Part shown: piece by piece, positions 47,807-60,262 of the stretch
Layout: each line of letters begins with the position of its first letter
Numbering within the stretch: position 1 is the stretch's first letter
Source: Macrotrachela quadricornifera
Taxonomy: Eukaryota > Rotifera > Eurotatoria > Philodinida > Philodinidae
NCBI GenBank assembly: GCA_022393335.1
Contig: JAJEKB010020889.1
Location: 801,226 to 865,225 of the forward strand
Direction of reading: 5' to 3'
DNA: 64,000 nucleotides
The notes under the pieces: model-generated
The model's database searches: none
Told to the model about the DNA's origin: nothing
The model's input: the letters and a program-made list of their open reading frames with translations, nothing else
Position numbers and translations under genes: made by a program

Positions 47807-50800
47807 ATGGCACAACCACGACGAAAGAGTTTCAGTATATTTTTTAGCAGAAAAGTAGAGCCGATTCAGCAAGCAAATACAGATGAACAAATTAATCAAA
47901 AGGTAAACTTGTATTTTTAACGTTGGTATTTGATTAGATGTTTTTTGAAGAAAAGAAAAGAAAAGAGTTTTATTTAACAAATTCACGGCGATTCGATATT
48001 CTTAGAAATAACTTTAACAAATTCATTTTCATGTGTATTTACTTGCTCACAAATATATTAGTTGACCTTTTTAGTATATACTGTCAGTTCTTTTTCTTGT
48101 TCTTGGTTGTATCACAACATAGGATATCTTTCAGGTTGAACTGAATGATTACTGAAGTTTGTCTTTCTGTCTATTACATATTCTGCAGTAGAAACGCGAT
48201 AAATGAAACGAAATTTCGATATCTTTCTCTCATCATTTTTTCATAGCATCATGTTTGACTATTTCTCTCGGATGTATAATAGCAAATGAAAGTTTACGAA
48301 AACTCGAAGGAAGAAGATTTTTACTTTTTGGTATATCATTCGAGAATCTGAAGGTTCATCCGAAACAATTAGCATCTTGTTCGAAGTGCAAACTCACTGA
48401 TCACAAGATCGAAGGAAAAGAAACAGTACGCAATGCCTGAAAGCGCTGTGCTGTCTGATATGAGAAAAGCGTGTCATGCAGCAACAAAGAAAATAAAAAT
48501 TTACCGTTCTGATTGTAACAATTTTTTTGTCTTGATTGTTTAACGGGAAACATTACTCTATGCAATAAAAAATTTAAAATAATAGTGAGGTAGAGCAGAT
48601 TACACATTGCTTATAACCTCCTACTTAGGAGAAAAGAGTGCTTTTTTCTACTACGTTTCTTGCTAAAATATCGTGAGCCCTATTGCCGTAAATGTGTTAA
48701 GAGTCGGCTTACGAACTTCGCATATTTCTTTGATAATAATCGTTTCTTAATCAGTTGTTAAAAGTACAGTATTGAACTATTTTGGCAATCCAGAAGTATG
48801 ATGACAATGGCATTGTACTTAGGATTAACCAAAAGTCCTGAGCCCAATTTAAAAGATCCTGTCGAATAAGAAGACCTATTCGAAATTGAAAAACCAAATA
48901 TACCATTTTGCAGAGCAAATCAAGGCGCGTCGAATGGCATATATTGAATCTAATTTTCATAAGACTTTATTATTGAAAAATCGTATTTTTTTCTATGAGA
49001 GATAAGACGATCGGAGATGCCAAGTGTATCAACTAGTAGTCCGTGAAAAACTCTGCAAAACTGTATATAAAAATATTTTCCTAGAAATACCTTTCAATGA
49101 CATCAAGATCCGTAATGACTAATAACTGATGATACTTTTGAGTACATGACCGTTACTAGAAAATTGACTATAGGTCCACTAAAGTCTTACGAAAATCAGC
49201 TTTAATACATTCCATTCGATGTGCCTCGACTTGTTCTACAAAATGGTATATTTAGTTTCTCAATTTTGAATAGTTCTTCTTATTCGACAGGATACTTTAA
49301 AATTTGGGATCACGACTTTTGGTAACCCTAAGCATACTATTCTTTCTAAATAGGAAACTATTTGATAACATTCTTTCGATTCTAAAGGATGCATTTCGTT
49401 TGATCATAATTACTAGTTAAATATAATAAGTGAGTAGGTGATTTGTTGTCTGTAGACCACGTAAAACTCAACAGAAAATGTTTTTACATGGATAAAACCC
49501 TCTGTTGATAATAGAATTGTTGGCGACAGCATCCCAAAAACAAGATTGATTGCTAATTGAACAATATGTTCTATTCGAAACTGACATGTCCCCACAGTGA
49601 CTTATTGTTTATAATCAAATTTTTTTGTACGACTCAAAACTCATTTACATCAGAGACTTCTTGTCGAAACATAAATTTTAGTGTTTTTTTCTTATCAAGT
49701 CTGTTTTGTTATCTATGTAAAAATCTTTTCTGCTGGTTTTTACGTAGCCTGTAGAAAATAAATAACTTACTTATATAGACCATTCATGCAGCTATACTTT
49801 CTTACTAATTCGACTCTATATATTTGTACATAGAGATGTTTCATCGGATATTATAAATATAACATATGTATTTCGTTCAGGTAGTTGAAAACATGAATGA
49901 TTTACTCTTGAAAGAAGGTTGTTCATTAGCAGAAAAAGACACTCCAGACGATTATAAAAACGCTATTAAGAAGTTTTCGGAAATCAAATGTCCAACGGTC
50001 GATATGCTTTATCTTCGTGGTAATGCCCATTTGAAACTTGGTGGCCTACAACACAATCAGAAGGCAATTGATGACTTTACCAAAGGCATTCGCCTCTCAA
50101 ATAACCAAGACCCATCTTCACGTCATTTAATTGCAGAACTTTATTACAAACGAGCATTCGCACATCAGATGCTTAGGGAAAATGATCATGCTATACATGA
50201 CTATTCGTTGTATATCAGACATGCTAATAACAGAGGACCTCATGCGTTAGCTAAAGGTTTCCTTAGTCGCGGATTAGTATATGAATCTAAACAACTTATG
50301 CAGAAGGCTATTGAAGATATCAATCAGGCCATAAAACTAACCCATGGGCAAAATCCCTACTACATATATTGTCGAGAGCGAGTTTATATTGCTATGAGTG
50401 AAAGGAATGATGAAGTGGACGATGAAGATGAAGATATTGTTCATAGTGCACGAGAAAATGAGGATAATGACAAGAAAGATGGTGATGAGAACATCGAAAA
50501 TAGCGAGAAATGGATGAATTCAGAAGTATCCTGTGAGACTCCGAACGACAGATATGAAAAAGTATTCTATGACGCACTCCTTGGCAGTGAACAAGGAAAG
50601 TATGATAGAGCACTAGTAAAGTTCGAAAAAGCTTTTGAATGTGCAACAAACAAATATCAGAGGGCAGACAGTTTGTTCCGACAGGGTCTTTGTCAGTATG
50701 AACTTGGTCAAAAAACTGCTGCTCAGAATATGTTCATACAAGCTCTTGGCTATAATCCAAAACATGCACGAGCTATATTTCGTCTCGGTATGATGCAAGC

Positions 50801-53352
50801 AGCAAATAATCAATTAAAAGATGCTCTAAAAACTTTAAGCTCAGCGTATAAATATGCACCTAATCATATCGATATATTGAATGAACGAGCAAATATATAT
50901 GAAAAGTTGGGTAAAGTTGATGAAGCTATGTACGATCGTCGTCGTGCAATGCAATTAGCACAATCTCCATCCAATATGATAGTCATCCTTGAAGATCGTA
51001 TGCGGCATTTGAAGGCCGAAATTCTTCATGAAGGAGAATCGGCAATACGTCACTTTAAGATAGGATGGCTACAGGAAGCACTACACAAATTTCGCAAGAC
51101 TGTGACATGGTTTCATGAAGAAAATGGAAAAACAATTGAAATAACAAAAGAAGATAACTCTACATATAAGGAAGCAGTAAATGAATACAAAGCAGCTATT
51201 CATACTGATGCTGAACATATATGTCCTGAAGCTCATGCTCTACTTGCTTTATGTCAAGATGAAGAAAAGGATATTTTACCTGCACACGATGCCTTTCAAA
51301 AATTATTTAAAATGTTCGAGACATATCCAGAATTTATTGAAATGTGGAAATTATTTACTACAAACATTCAGCACAAAAATTATTGGATCGAAATGGGTAC
51401 TCCTCCAACCGAAAAAGTATTGATCAAAATATATGAAGTTGAACGAAATCGTGAAGCAATTGATGATGATGAAAAAAGTTTCAATGAAAAAGAAAATCTT
51501 CTGTCCTTCTATCGTACATGTCGTGTTCAATTATCAAATGTACTTGCGGCCTTCGCTCTTGCCGGATGTAATAAAGAAGTTATTGCCCACAATCTGAAAG
51601 GAACATATTCCAAGTGAGTTCATCTTAAAACCTTGAAGTTTTAGCATACAATTGTTACCTTAATTTGTAAAATAGAGTGCAAGTATGTATCGATCATTCT
51701 ATTAAATAGTTTGAATAATTAGAATCATCGGTTGAAAACAAAATGAAGAGATCATATAGAATAAAAACTACAGTGTACATGTATTTTAGATTAATTGGAA
51801 CTTATAAAGAGAATATTCGTTAAACACATAGAAACAATTAAAAAAGATAGTTAAAACCAGTGATTATTTCACAGCGATTCATAAATTTTCTTTAGTGGAG
51901 AGAGACTTGTAACAGTTTTATATTTAATCCCAACTTAAATAAGATTAGAAAATAACTTATCACACTAAATTTGACCATTTCGTATAAATAATTGTAGAGC
52001 TGCATTTGTTCTTAAACTCATATCCAAAGGTATTTCCAATGTGCCTCAGGTTGGCTCAATACTGGAAGCAGCCACTGGTAAGGCAGGTGAATTTCTCGAA
52101 GATAAAGATCATGAATTGATTAAAAATAAATTGGAAATGATCAGCAATTGTGGTGATATTATTGAACAGAATGAAATTGCACGTCGAGTAGCTCGGCGTT
52201 TAGCTGATCGATATAAAGAACAGTTACTTCGATTACATAAGAGGAATGAAGAAATTCAAACAGGCTGTTGTTCATTTTGTAAGAAGATTTTACCATTTAT
52301 TGAACCATTTGATGATAGACCACCTGCAAAACGAGTGGCTTCCTTTGCTGTTAATTACATCATTTCAGCTATTGCTGATGAAAGTATTAAAACATTAAGA
52401 TTAACAAAAGCGAATGATCAAGATTCACTTGTGGAATTGTTAGTTGAACTCGCTTGTCGTGCTCGCGGACCGAAAATAACTGTACCTAAGTGTTATCATG
52501 ATGATCCTAATCAATATTTACCACTCACTCCAACACTGAATAATGATCCAGATATTCAACAGCAACAAATACCAGTTACAGAAAATCAGGTTTGATGTGT
52601 ATTTAAATCTGTAAAATATTCTTTTGATATTCCACCATTTAGTAGTTAGACAATACTTTTTTAAACTTTAAAAATAGTTACAGACTTTGTCTTACTTTCT
52701 AAATGTAAAATTTATTTTAACGAATATTTTTCAGTTCGAAAGCACAAATTTTATTTTGCTGTCATATTAAGTAACGTAAAACGAGATTTTGAGCTGAGTT
52801 TCTCATTCAGTAATATGTTTTCATATTGCAATGCTTTATGTAGTTGAAATAACACCTCGTGTATATCAATCATAGTTAATTTAGTACTCTGTTCAATTTT
52901 AATCTTAAATTTAACATTGTATGAATATATAGGATACAAAAAATTCTCATAACAATTCGAAATCACAACTTCCTCCATCTATTACCGATCGATTTCATCT
53001 CTATGAATTTTTCCGTGCTCCTGGTCTACTTTATGATCCTAACGAAGATCTTAAAGTTAGAACTAACCATCAACAACAGCAAACATCTCTGACACCTGTC
53101 AATGAGGAAGAAGTAACCAATCATAATGATAATGACGAAAACCAATCTAATCAAAATTTAACTTCAAATATCACTCAGAATATAACACAAAATCAAGATC
53201 CAATAAATGGTGAAAAATGGTCTGGTTTTAAATATATGAATCCAGATCGGTATGGATATCGATTATGCAGTTCTATAGAATTTAAAATATTGAAAGAAGA
53301 ACATCAAAAGATGATGCAACGTTGTGTGTGTTGTACTAAATGTTGTTGTTAA
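47807..53352 (+). CDS. TPR-repeat protein with C-terminal cysteine cluster
   Basis: Proposed four exons: 47807-47902, 49881-51613, 51998-52589, 52933-53352, in frame to 946 residues. Exon 1 encodes a basic start (MAQPRRKSFSIFFSRK) and ends AAG|GTAAAC in phase 0, matching the CAG|GTA acceptor at 49881. This link crosses a 2-kb intron with a fold-back element and is less certain. Otherwise translation could start at 49866 or 49893. The large exon holds tetratricopeptide units (YLRGNAHLKLGG, YYKRAFAHQMLRENDHAI, RQGLCQYELGQKTAAQ, RLGMMQAANNQLKDAL), split by an acidic Asp/Glu insert. Exon 3 contains an Arg/Lys-rich helix and exon 4 an Asn/Gln-rich stretch ending in CVCCTKCCC, which may be palmitoylated or bind metal. 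No enzyme domain is seen; a scaffold role is inferred. AATAAA at 53410 lies 22 bp before the last bases upstream of the next gene. Confidence 0.75.
48815..49340. mobile_element. Fold-back element inside the TPR gene's first intron
   Basis: Arm 48815-48970 is mirrored by 49170-49340. Shared words include CCTGTCGAATAAGAAG, AAATATACCATTTTG and CGTCGAATGG/CATCGAATGG. The loop is about 200 bp. There is no transposase frame. Confidence 0.7.
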
Positions 53353-53416
53353 ATAAGAAATATTTTCATAAATATAAAAAAAAAATATTCTGCTTACTTT
53401 AATCTTCGAAATAAAG

Positions 53417-53424
53417 ACTTTTAG
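53417..53424 (+). promoter_or_regulatory. Possible spliced-leader acceptor between two close genes
   Basis: ACTTTTAG stands 12 bp before the ATG of the coiled-coil gene and directly after the upstream gene's AATAAA. The poly-A signal followed by an acceptor-like AG in an 84-bp gap is the arrangement of operons resolved by trans-splicing, which bdelloids are known to use. Confidence 0.35.
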
Positions 53425-53436
53425 ATAGAGACAAAC

Positions 53437-56230
53437 ATGACTGAGAAACGGGCAACATCGCGACATCCAATTGCACCACCTTCGTGAGTTCAACTATTTT
53501 TCTTTGTTTGATTGTTTAACTAAATTTGTATATAGACCACTTGAACCTTATCGAAACATTATAGAACGTAATCCAATTGAAGATCATTTTACCGATAAAC
53601 AACTTCAAAAACATATGCGTCATGTTGGATTGGTTTGTTTTCCTTTGTATTTAATATGATTATATTTTAATTAAAATATAGAAATCAAAATCTTCTAACA
53701 ATAAGAGTAGAGATCCAACTTCTCTAGATCATGATGAACATGAAATTCAAAATTCAGGACGAGAAAGACGTAAACGATTTCGACGAAAATTCATTACTGC
53801 AATGGTTGATACGTAAGTGAAAGTATTTAATATCTACTGATACATGATGATTTAATATTGATATAACAAAAGCATTCAAGAAGTCGATCGAGCAAGACAA
53901 GCTGAATTTCGAAATCAACTCGAATTATGGGACAAGATGTATTCGAATCGTGTTCAACGTATTAAAGTAACTCAATCATTCGAATATTAAATATAAGATA
54001 TTGTTTCTTCATTATATAGGCATACAATGGACGATTAGAACGTAAATATGGTTTGTTTGTTGACAGGGAAATGAAAAAGGTAAATTTTTTAAAATAATAA
54101 CATAGAATCGGAGTTACAAATGCTTTGAATAAACGATAAATTATAATTTGTAAAAATTAAGTTTAGTAATATGATGGTATAACTTAAAAAACTCGAACTA
54201 TACAATCATGTAACACATGGTTAGACCAAATAAACAAAGAATTTTTCTAAGGTCTTATTCACTACTCGCATGTTCGTTATTGTTTTGATACAGTTATAAA
54301 TACTTGTATACAATGAGAGTATGATTGTGAAAGTTACTCTATAATGATTTACATATTGATAATACGATATTTTTACGACGCGTATGCCACAATAGATTGT
54401 GTCATAAAAAAATCTGTGATTTATTATTTAATACAGTTTTATATTTTTTTTTTCAATAACAAAAAAAAAACAAGATTTGATCTTCTTTTATATTAAAAGT
54501 TATTCGAGAAATAGATAACCTTATTCAATTTTCAGATAACTTTGTTCATTTATATTTATTAATTTTAGGAATTAATTCGAGAAAATTTATCGAAAATGCC
54601 TGAAGTACCATCCATTTCAATTCCTCGCATTAATCCTGATTATGTTTCCAATCAATCTACTAAGTAAAGATGAAAATTGATGTAAATCAAACAGCATTAA
54701 AGTATTTCTTTTCTTTCTATTGAAAGTCGTGCAATGCCTGTAAAACCAAAACGTAATCCCTCAGCTCCGCCTCTTCGTCAACATGTTAATGAAGCACGTT
54801 CTCGCCTCGATGAGTTAACCGAACGTCTAACCAAACTTGACAATGATTTTTTAACATTTCTAAACCAAGATTTTCATGATTGCCGTATCGATCTTGATTT
54901 ATTAAAAGTAAATATTGAAACGTTAATAAATGATAAAAATGTGCTACATGAAGAAGTGAATAAACTAAAGAGTGAGATTGAAGAATTACAAACTGATTTA
55001 AATGAAATAGTCAAAGATCAAGATATGATGAAAATTATACAACTTGAACATGAAGAAAAAATTTCTCAATTAAATATATTAATATCAACATTTGAAAAAA
55101 TTTGGCAAGAATTTAAAAATATTCGAGAAGAACAAGAAAATACAAAACAAATTTTACAAATAGAAGATAAACGACAACAAAATCAAATAGATCAAATTTT
55201 TGATCATCTTAAACAACTTGATTATACAAATATCATTCAAGATTTCAATTCTAAATTACAAATTCTATCTACAAATCATGAACGACTTATCGAAATACAA
55301 GATCAAATACGTACTGAATTGGATATAGAAAAGAATACTATGAAAAATCTTGATGAATATTATAAGAAGATCGTAGAACGTATCAATTCTATCGAAGTTA
55401 ATAAAACAGATCTTGTTGAACATAATCAATTAATTTTAGAATTTAAATATTTTAAAGATAATATGACCAGAATAGAAAATTATTTAAATACCATTTCTAA
55501 TAAAATACAAACATTAGAAACAAATAAAGTTAATTATGACGAAGATACTAAAACTAAAAATCTATTTAATGAACAACAAAAATCAATTAATCAATTACAA
55601 AATCAACATCCACAATTTACTGGTAATCAAGAAAAATCAATTGTTATTGATAATTCTGATCAAATTGAATCTCTTCAATTACAACTTAAAAATAATCATC
55701 AATTCTATTCATCTAAAATTGAAATACTCGAAAATGAAATATCCACTATGAAAAATAATTTAAAAACGTCTCCAACTTCACCTATTATATATGACAATAA
55801 TTATGAAAAAGATTTGAAAAATATTCAAAATAAACAAGAACAATTCGATAATTCACTTCGAAATTTTACTGAAAATATTGAAAGTCTTCAAAAATCAATT
55901 ATTGCAGCTCATGATGGAATTACTCAAATTAACAATACAATCAATAACCAACAACAACAATTTGAAAGAATGATTCATGATAATATAAATACATTTGAAG
56001 AGCAAATCATGATGTTACGAGAAGAATTCAGAAGAACTATCAATCAAGAAATAAATAAAGTTAAAGAAGAATCAACAGTACTTAAGACTAAAGTTGAAAA
56101 TTTAGAAGCAGCTATCAATGGATTAAAATTACCTCATATCAAGAAAAAAGATGCTTTACCTTATGTAGAAAAACTTCCTCCTGTCGATTTAATTGAAATT
56201 AATTGGCTCAAATATCAACGAAAAAATTAA
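53437..56230 (+). CDS. Coiled-coil protein, seven exons
   Basis: Exons 53437-53483, 53536-53632, 53682-53812, 53873-53966, 54020-54079, 54569-54663 and 54727-56230 join in frame to 675 residues. All introns are GT/AG; five are 49-63 bp and one is 489 bp. Residues 1-176 are basic and helical (FRRKFITAMVDTIQEVDRAR, LWDKMYSNRVQRIKAYNGRL, GLFVDREMKKELIREN). From about residue 195 to 640 the protein is a nearly continuous coiled coil with Leu/Ile heptads, rich in Gln, Asn, Glu and Lys. The end is short and Pro-containing (LPYVEKLPPVDLIEINWL). No catalytic domain or membrane segment is present. Structural or ciliary roles are common for such proteins, but I do not recognise the family. It starts 84 bp after the TPR gene, so the pair may be co-transcribed. 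AATAAA lies at 56384-56389. Confidence 0.85.
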
Positions 56231-57558
56231 ATTAAACATTTTACCATTCCCTTTTTTCATTTATATAACTTTAAATTTTCTCAAAAATCTAATCAATTAT
56301 TACTTGTATAATCTATCAAATATCATTATCACATTTTATTTTAATCTATTTGTATAGATCGAATTAATTCAAAATTTCATTGAAATAAAATAAATAAATT
56401 CGATTTTTTCATAGATCCCTACAGGAGTGAAAATTAATGAAATGAATTTAAAACTTCTATCAGTAATAGAAGTGAATTTTAGAGATGTGCATTGTAACCC
56501 TACCCTATTCTGCATCAAAGAGTCAAGGTAAAAGAATCAAAAATGATAATAAACATTAAAAAAATACTGATTTTTCATGATCTTGATTTTTAGGAATTTT
56601 TATAAAAGTTCAATATAAAAAATTACTGATTCAATATTTTTTACGTGATTTGCGCCGAACATTATCAAATAGTGACCTTTAGCACATATTTGAAAGTGAA
56701 CAATACTGGAAATGGTCGGTTGATCATCTCTTAGTGCATTGAGTTGTAGCTTATGGGCAATGAGTCATAAGTTTAAGCAAATTTGATATTTTGATTACAG
56801 CATTGATTTATGAATAATTATGAACGTGATAAAAATTTTAAAATAAAGAATAGCTGTAAGAAGAATCTTATTCTTAATAATGAATAACTGATGAAACAGA
56901 ATAAAATAGAAACAAAGAGTCTAAAAAATAAACAAGAAAAAGTATTATGAAGAATAAAGGAGTAATAGGTTAGTCAAAAACAAAAATTGCTTATTCTCAC
57001 AGAAAACTAAGTTGCGATATCTTCTAGGTAGAGTTTAATGAGATCAAAAAGAATTAAAAATATTTTACTGATTAGTATTCAATCTTTGATCAGAATAGTG
57101 TAAAATTCTCTTCCAGTGTTATTAAAAAAAAAGAAAGAAGAAAACCTTTTAGTATATATTATGTAAAGTAATCTCAGAATCTAACGAGAAATAAAACTTT
57201 TTATTTAATGGAAACAGTATCATAAAATCGGTCATAATCAAAACATTTTTGTTACTGAGAATATATATCATATTATTATAATAAAAGTGTGAAATAAATT
57301 AGAAATGCGGTTATTCATGATAATCATCCTTTAAGCTACCGTTGTGTGCGATATCTTGATCTGAGTCTTTTTAAAATGACATGTGACTGCTTCTCTCAAA
57401 ATTTATTTTATATCGTTCTTATCACACCTTTATAGTTACATGAAAAGATAAGAAATTCAATGACATATCATACACAACAGAGTATTTAAAAGATAACGCA
57501 GAATCTGAAAGAGCATACATTTCATTGAAACATCTTCATTTCACACATAACAATATCA
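56231..57558. other. Intergenic, no gene recognised
   Basis: AT-rich sequence with the 3' untranslated region of the coiled-coil gene at its left end. TATTTAAAAG near 57484 is a possible TATA box for the F-box exon at 57559. Confidence 0.45.
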
Positions 57559-57711
57559 ATGTCTACGACGAGGAATCTTACCCTGCATACGTTATCCGTC
57601 GAACTGGTTTATCGGATTCTAGATAACCTTGAACTAGAACAAATTTTCTGGTCATGCCAAAGTGTTTGCAAAAGACTAAATACTATTCTGGATACGTACC
57701 ATCCATATAAG
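57559..57711 (+). pseudogene. F-box first exon without visible continuation
   Basis: ATG to a phase-0 GTAATT donor gives 51 residues. Residues 12-45 read as an F-box-like helix set (LSVELVYRILDNLELEQIF, then CQSVCKRLNTILDTYHPYK). F-box domains dock to SKP1 in SCF ubiquitin ligases, and this spelling is common at the start of bdelloid F-box/repeat proteins. No second exon with repeats was found downstream; two large palindromes and unrelated DNA follow. Either the gene lost its 3' part or the next exon is beyond a very long intron. Confidence 0.55.
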
Positions 57712-58267
57712 GTAATTGTTGGTTCCAGTATGAAGTAATATTTTTACCACATTTTAAAAGCATCGTTCTCTCTTAAAAAATATATTAATTGATTAATTTT
57801 CTTGTTTCTAATTTCAAAGAAGGTTATTTCATACAATGGTGTTCTATGATTTGATGCATTGCATGAATAAAAAAGAATGTAGAGAATTACAGACTTCTAG
57901 AAATACCATAGAATGGTCTATTTAGTTTCAATCTAAATTTATCAAGAAAAAATGACAGTTGATTTCAAGCTGAAATCCGAGTCTAAAGAGTCTTCTAATT
58001 TGAACGTGTGAGTGAGGGTGAGCTTGAGTGAGGAGGTTAGATGGGGTTTTGGGATCTAGAGGAGCTAGCCTACTCTCCGGGGACACTAAAGTGATACCAG
58101 ATGAAAATTGGCGGAAATATGCGACAATAGGGACGATCAGATGAGACTAGGTAGCAGCAGGTAAGAATCGGATTGGTTGGAACAAATTTTTGTGGTTTTT
58201 GATTTTAAAATTGAGTTTGAAATGAAAAAGACCATAAATTCAAAACTGTCGAGAAACATTCGACAAC
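57712..58267. other. Intergenic or intronic, no exon recognised
   Basis: No further exon of the F-box gene could be identified here. A G-rich stretch at 58010-58170 (GTGAGTGAGGGTGAGCTTGA and similar) departs from the AT-rich background. Confidence 0.4.
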
Positions 58268-59412
58268 TACTATCTGTTTCAAAATAAAAGGTACCTCACG
58301 ATTTTTTAAATAACTTTTGATAGATAAGAGATAGAGAGCTGCGATCTTCACCATTAGAAAAAGGAGAGTCTGGGGCATTGAACCACATAAGAAACATAAT
58401 CATCCAGTAATGGCGAGCAGGTTTCTTAGAGATCTGGATTTCTAGAATTTCCATTACACTTTTCGTTTTGAGGATGCTAGTTAATAGTCTACACTTTTTT
58501 CCATCGAACAAAAAAAACCCGACCTTTTTCTGACTTTCTGGTAAGAAGCTAGACTTCACGCACTGGCAGCCTTGAACACCCTAGTTTTTAACCTATTTCA
58601 ATAGTTTTGAGTAGTTTTTTTGCGATTTATTTAGCTTTTGGTAGAAAAAAAATGATATGTTTGAAAGCACCACACAAAACTCGGTCGATCTATATATTTT
58701 TTAATATTTCCCGGAATATTTTCATTTTTCTCTAAAATGTTACCAGGGGTACCACTCAGGGATTGACCCAAAAATTAAATTATTTAAAAACTTATTTTAA
58801 TAATTGATTATTTATTCCATTAAGTTTACTTCACTTTTGAGCCAGCAAGAGTTCGTTTGTCACATTCAAACTGGTGTTTAATTACATTCATTTTTGGATC
58901 AATCCATGAGAGATACCACAGGTAGAATTTTAGAGAAGAATGAAAGTATTTCGGGAATATTAAAAAGTATATAGATCGACGCAGTTTTGTGTGCTGATTT
59001 CAAATATATCATTCTTTTTCTATTAAAAGCTAAATGAATCGCACAAAAACTACTCAAAACTATTGAAATAGGTTAAAAACTACGGTGTTCACGGCTTCAA
59101 GTGTGCGAAGTCTAGCTTTTTATCAAAAGGTCAGAAAAAGGTCGGGTTCGTTTTGTTCGATGGAAAAAAGTGTGAACTATTAACTGGCATCCTCAAAACG
59201 AAAAGTGTAATGGAAATTCTGAAAATCTCGGTTTTCGGAAAATTCAGGTTTCTAAGAAATTTGCTCCCCATTACTGAATGATTATGCTTCGTGTGTGGTT
59301 CGATGCCTCCGACTCTTCTTTTTCTAATGGTGAAAACCGTAGCTCTCTGTCTTACTTATCAAAAGTTATTTAAAAAATCGTGAGGTACCTTCTTTTGAAA
59401 CGGAGAGTAGTG
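58268..59412. mobile_element. Large palindrome with ~510-bp arms
   Basis: Arm 58268-58780 is mirrored by 58890-59412 with occasional mismatches and small indels. Shared words include GGTACCTCACGATTTTTTAA, CTCAAAACGAAAAGTGTAAT and AACTATTGAAATAGGTTAAA. The loop is about 110 bp. The 87-codon minus-strand frame at 58296-58559 exists in the left arm only, so it is not conserved coding. No transposase is present. Confidence 0.8.
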
Positions 59413-59641
59413 ATGGATTGTTGTTTTATTTCCATTTAATTAAAACAAACTTGAGATACTTTTCGAAATATATATCGGTCACTTTTCTACTAGAAAACTG
59501 TATTTTATATCAGTTACCATTTTGAAAATCTTTACTAGAAACTTATCAGCATTCACCAGAATTTGTGTATCCTTGTTATTGCTGCAAATAAAGTAGACTT
59601 CAACAAAAATTTTTTCACTGCTCTAGCACGGAGGCAACTTA
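59413..59641. other. Spacer between two palindromes
   Basis: AT-rich, nothing recognised. Confidence 0.5.
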
Positions 59642-60262
59642 TTAGGGAAGGCTACCAAGTATTCACTCGCTTTTGAGATGAATCTCAGTTGACCAAGAGT
59701 CATCGAGCATGCTAATTCCGAATTTCATAATAGTTTGGGCTAATTTTGACTTCAAAGGTTCGACTTTTCAAGATCTCGATTTTCAAGCCAAAAAACTGTT
59801 TGTGCTAAAAAGTTTTTTGGTCCGTCCAATAGATAAAGTACGCCACGAAACCTAAAGAATACCATTTTTCAAAGTTTCATGAGAGGTTCAAAGGAAGTTT
59901 TCTACGTGTAAAACTTTAAATCAAGATAGGAAAAACCAGCTTTTCTACGCAGTATAGCAAAAAGCCGGATTTTCCTCTCTTTTTTAAAGTTTTAGACTTA
60001 GAAAATTTTCTCAGAACCTTTCATGAAACTTTGAAAAGTGGTTTTCTGTAGGTTTCACGACATACTTTATCAATTGGACGGATCAAAAAATATTTTTTAG
60101 ACCAAATAGTCTTTCGACTTGAAAATCAAGATCTTCAAAAACCAGGGCTTTAAAGTCAAAATTAACCCAAACCATTATGAAATTCAGAATCAGCATGCTC
60201 GATTACTCCCGATCAACTGAGGCGCAGTTCAAAGGCGAGTGAACACTTGCTGACCTTCCCTG
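59642..60262. mobile_element. Near-complete palindrome (~620 bp)
   Basis: Arms 59642-59935 and 59955-60262 mirror each other almost to the centre. Shared words include AGGGAAGG at both ends, CATCGAGCATGCT/AATCGAGCATGCT, TTCAAAGTTTCATGA and ATTTCATAATnGTTTGGG. TTA stands at both outer borders (59639-59641 and 60264-60266) and could be a 3-bp target duplication of the Harbinger kind. No coding frame is visible. Confidence 0.75.

Noticed and set aside
48255..48440. A possible extra exon inside the long first intron of the TPR gene
   Set aside because: An acceptor-like TAG precedes it, but there is no ATG or donor with matching phase, and including it is not needed for a continuous frame.
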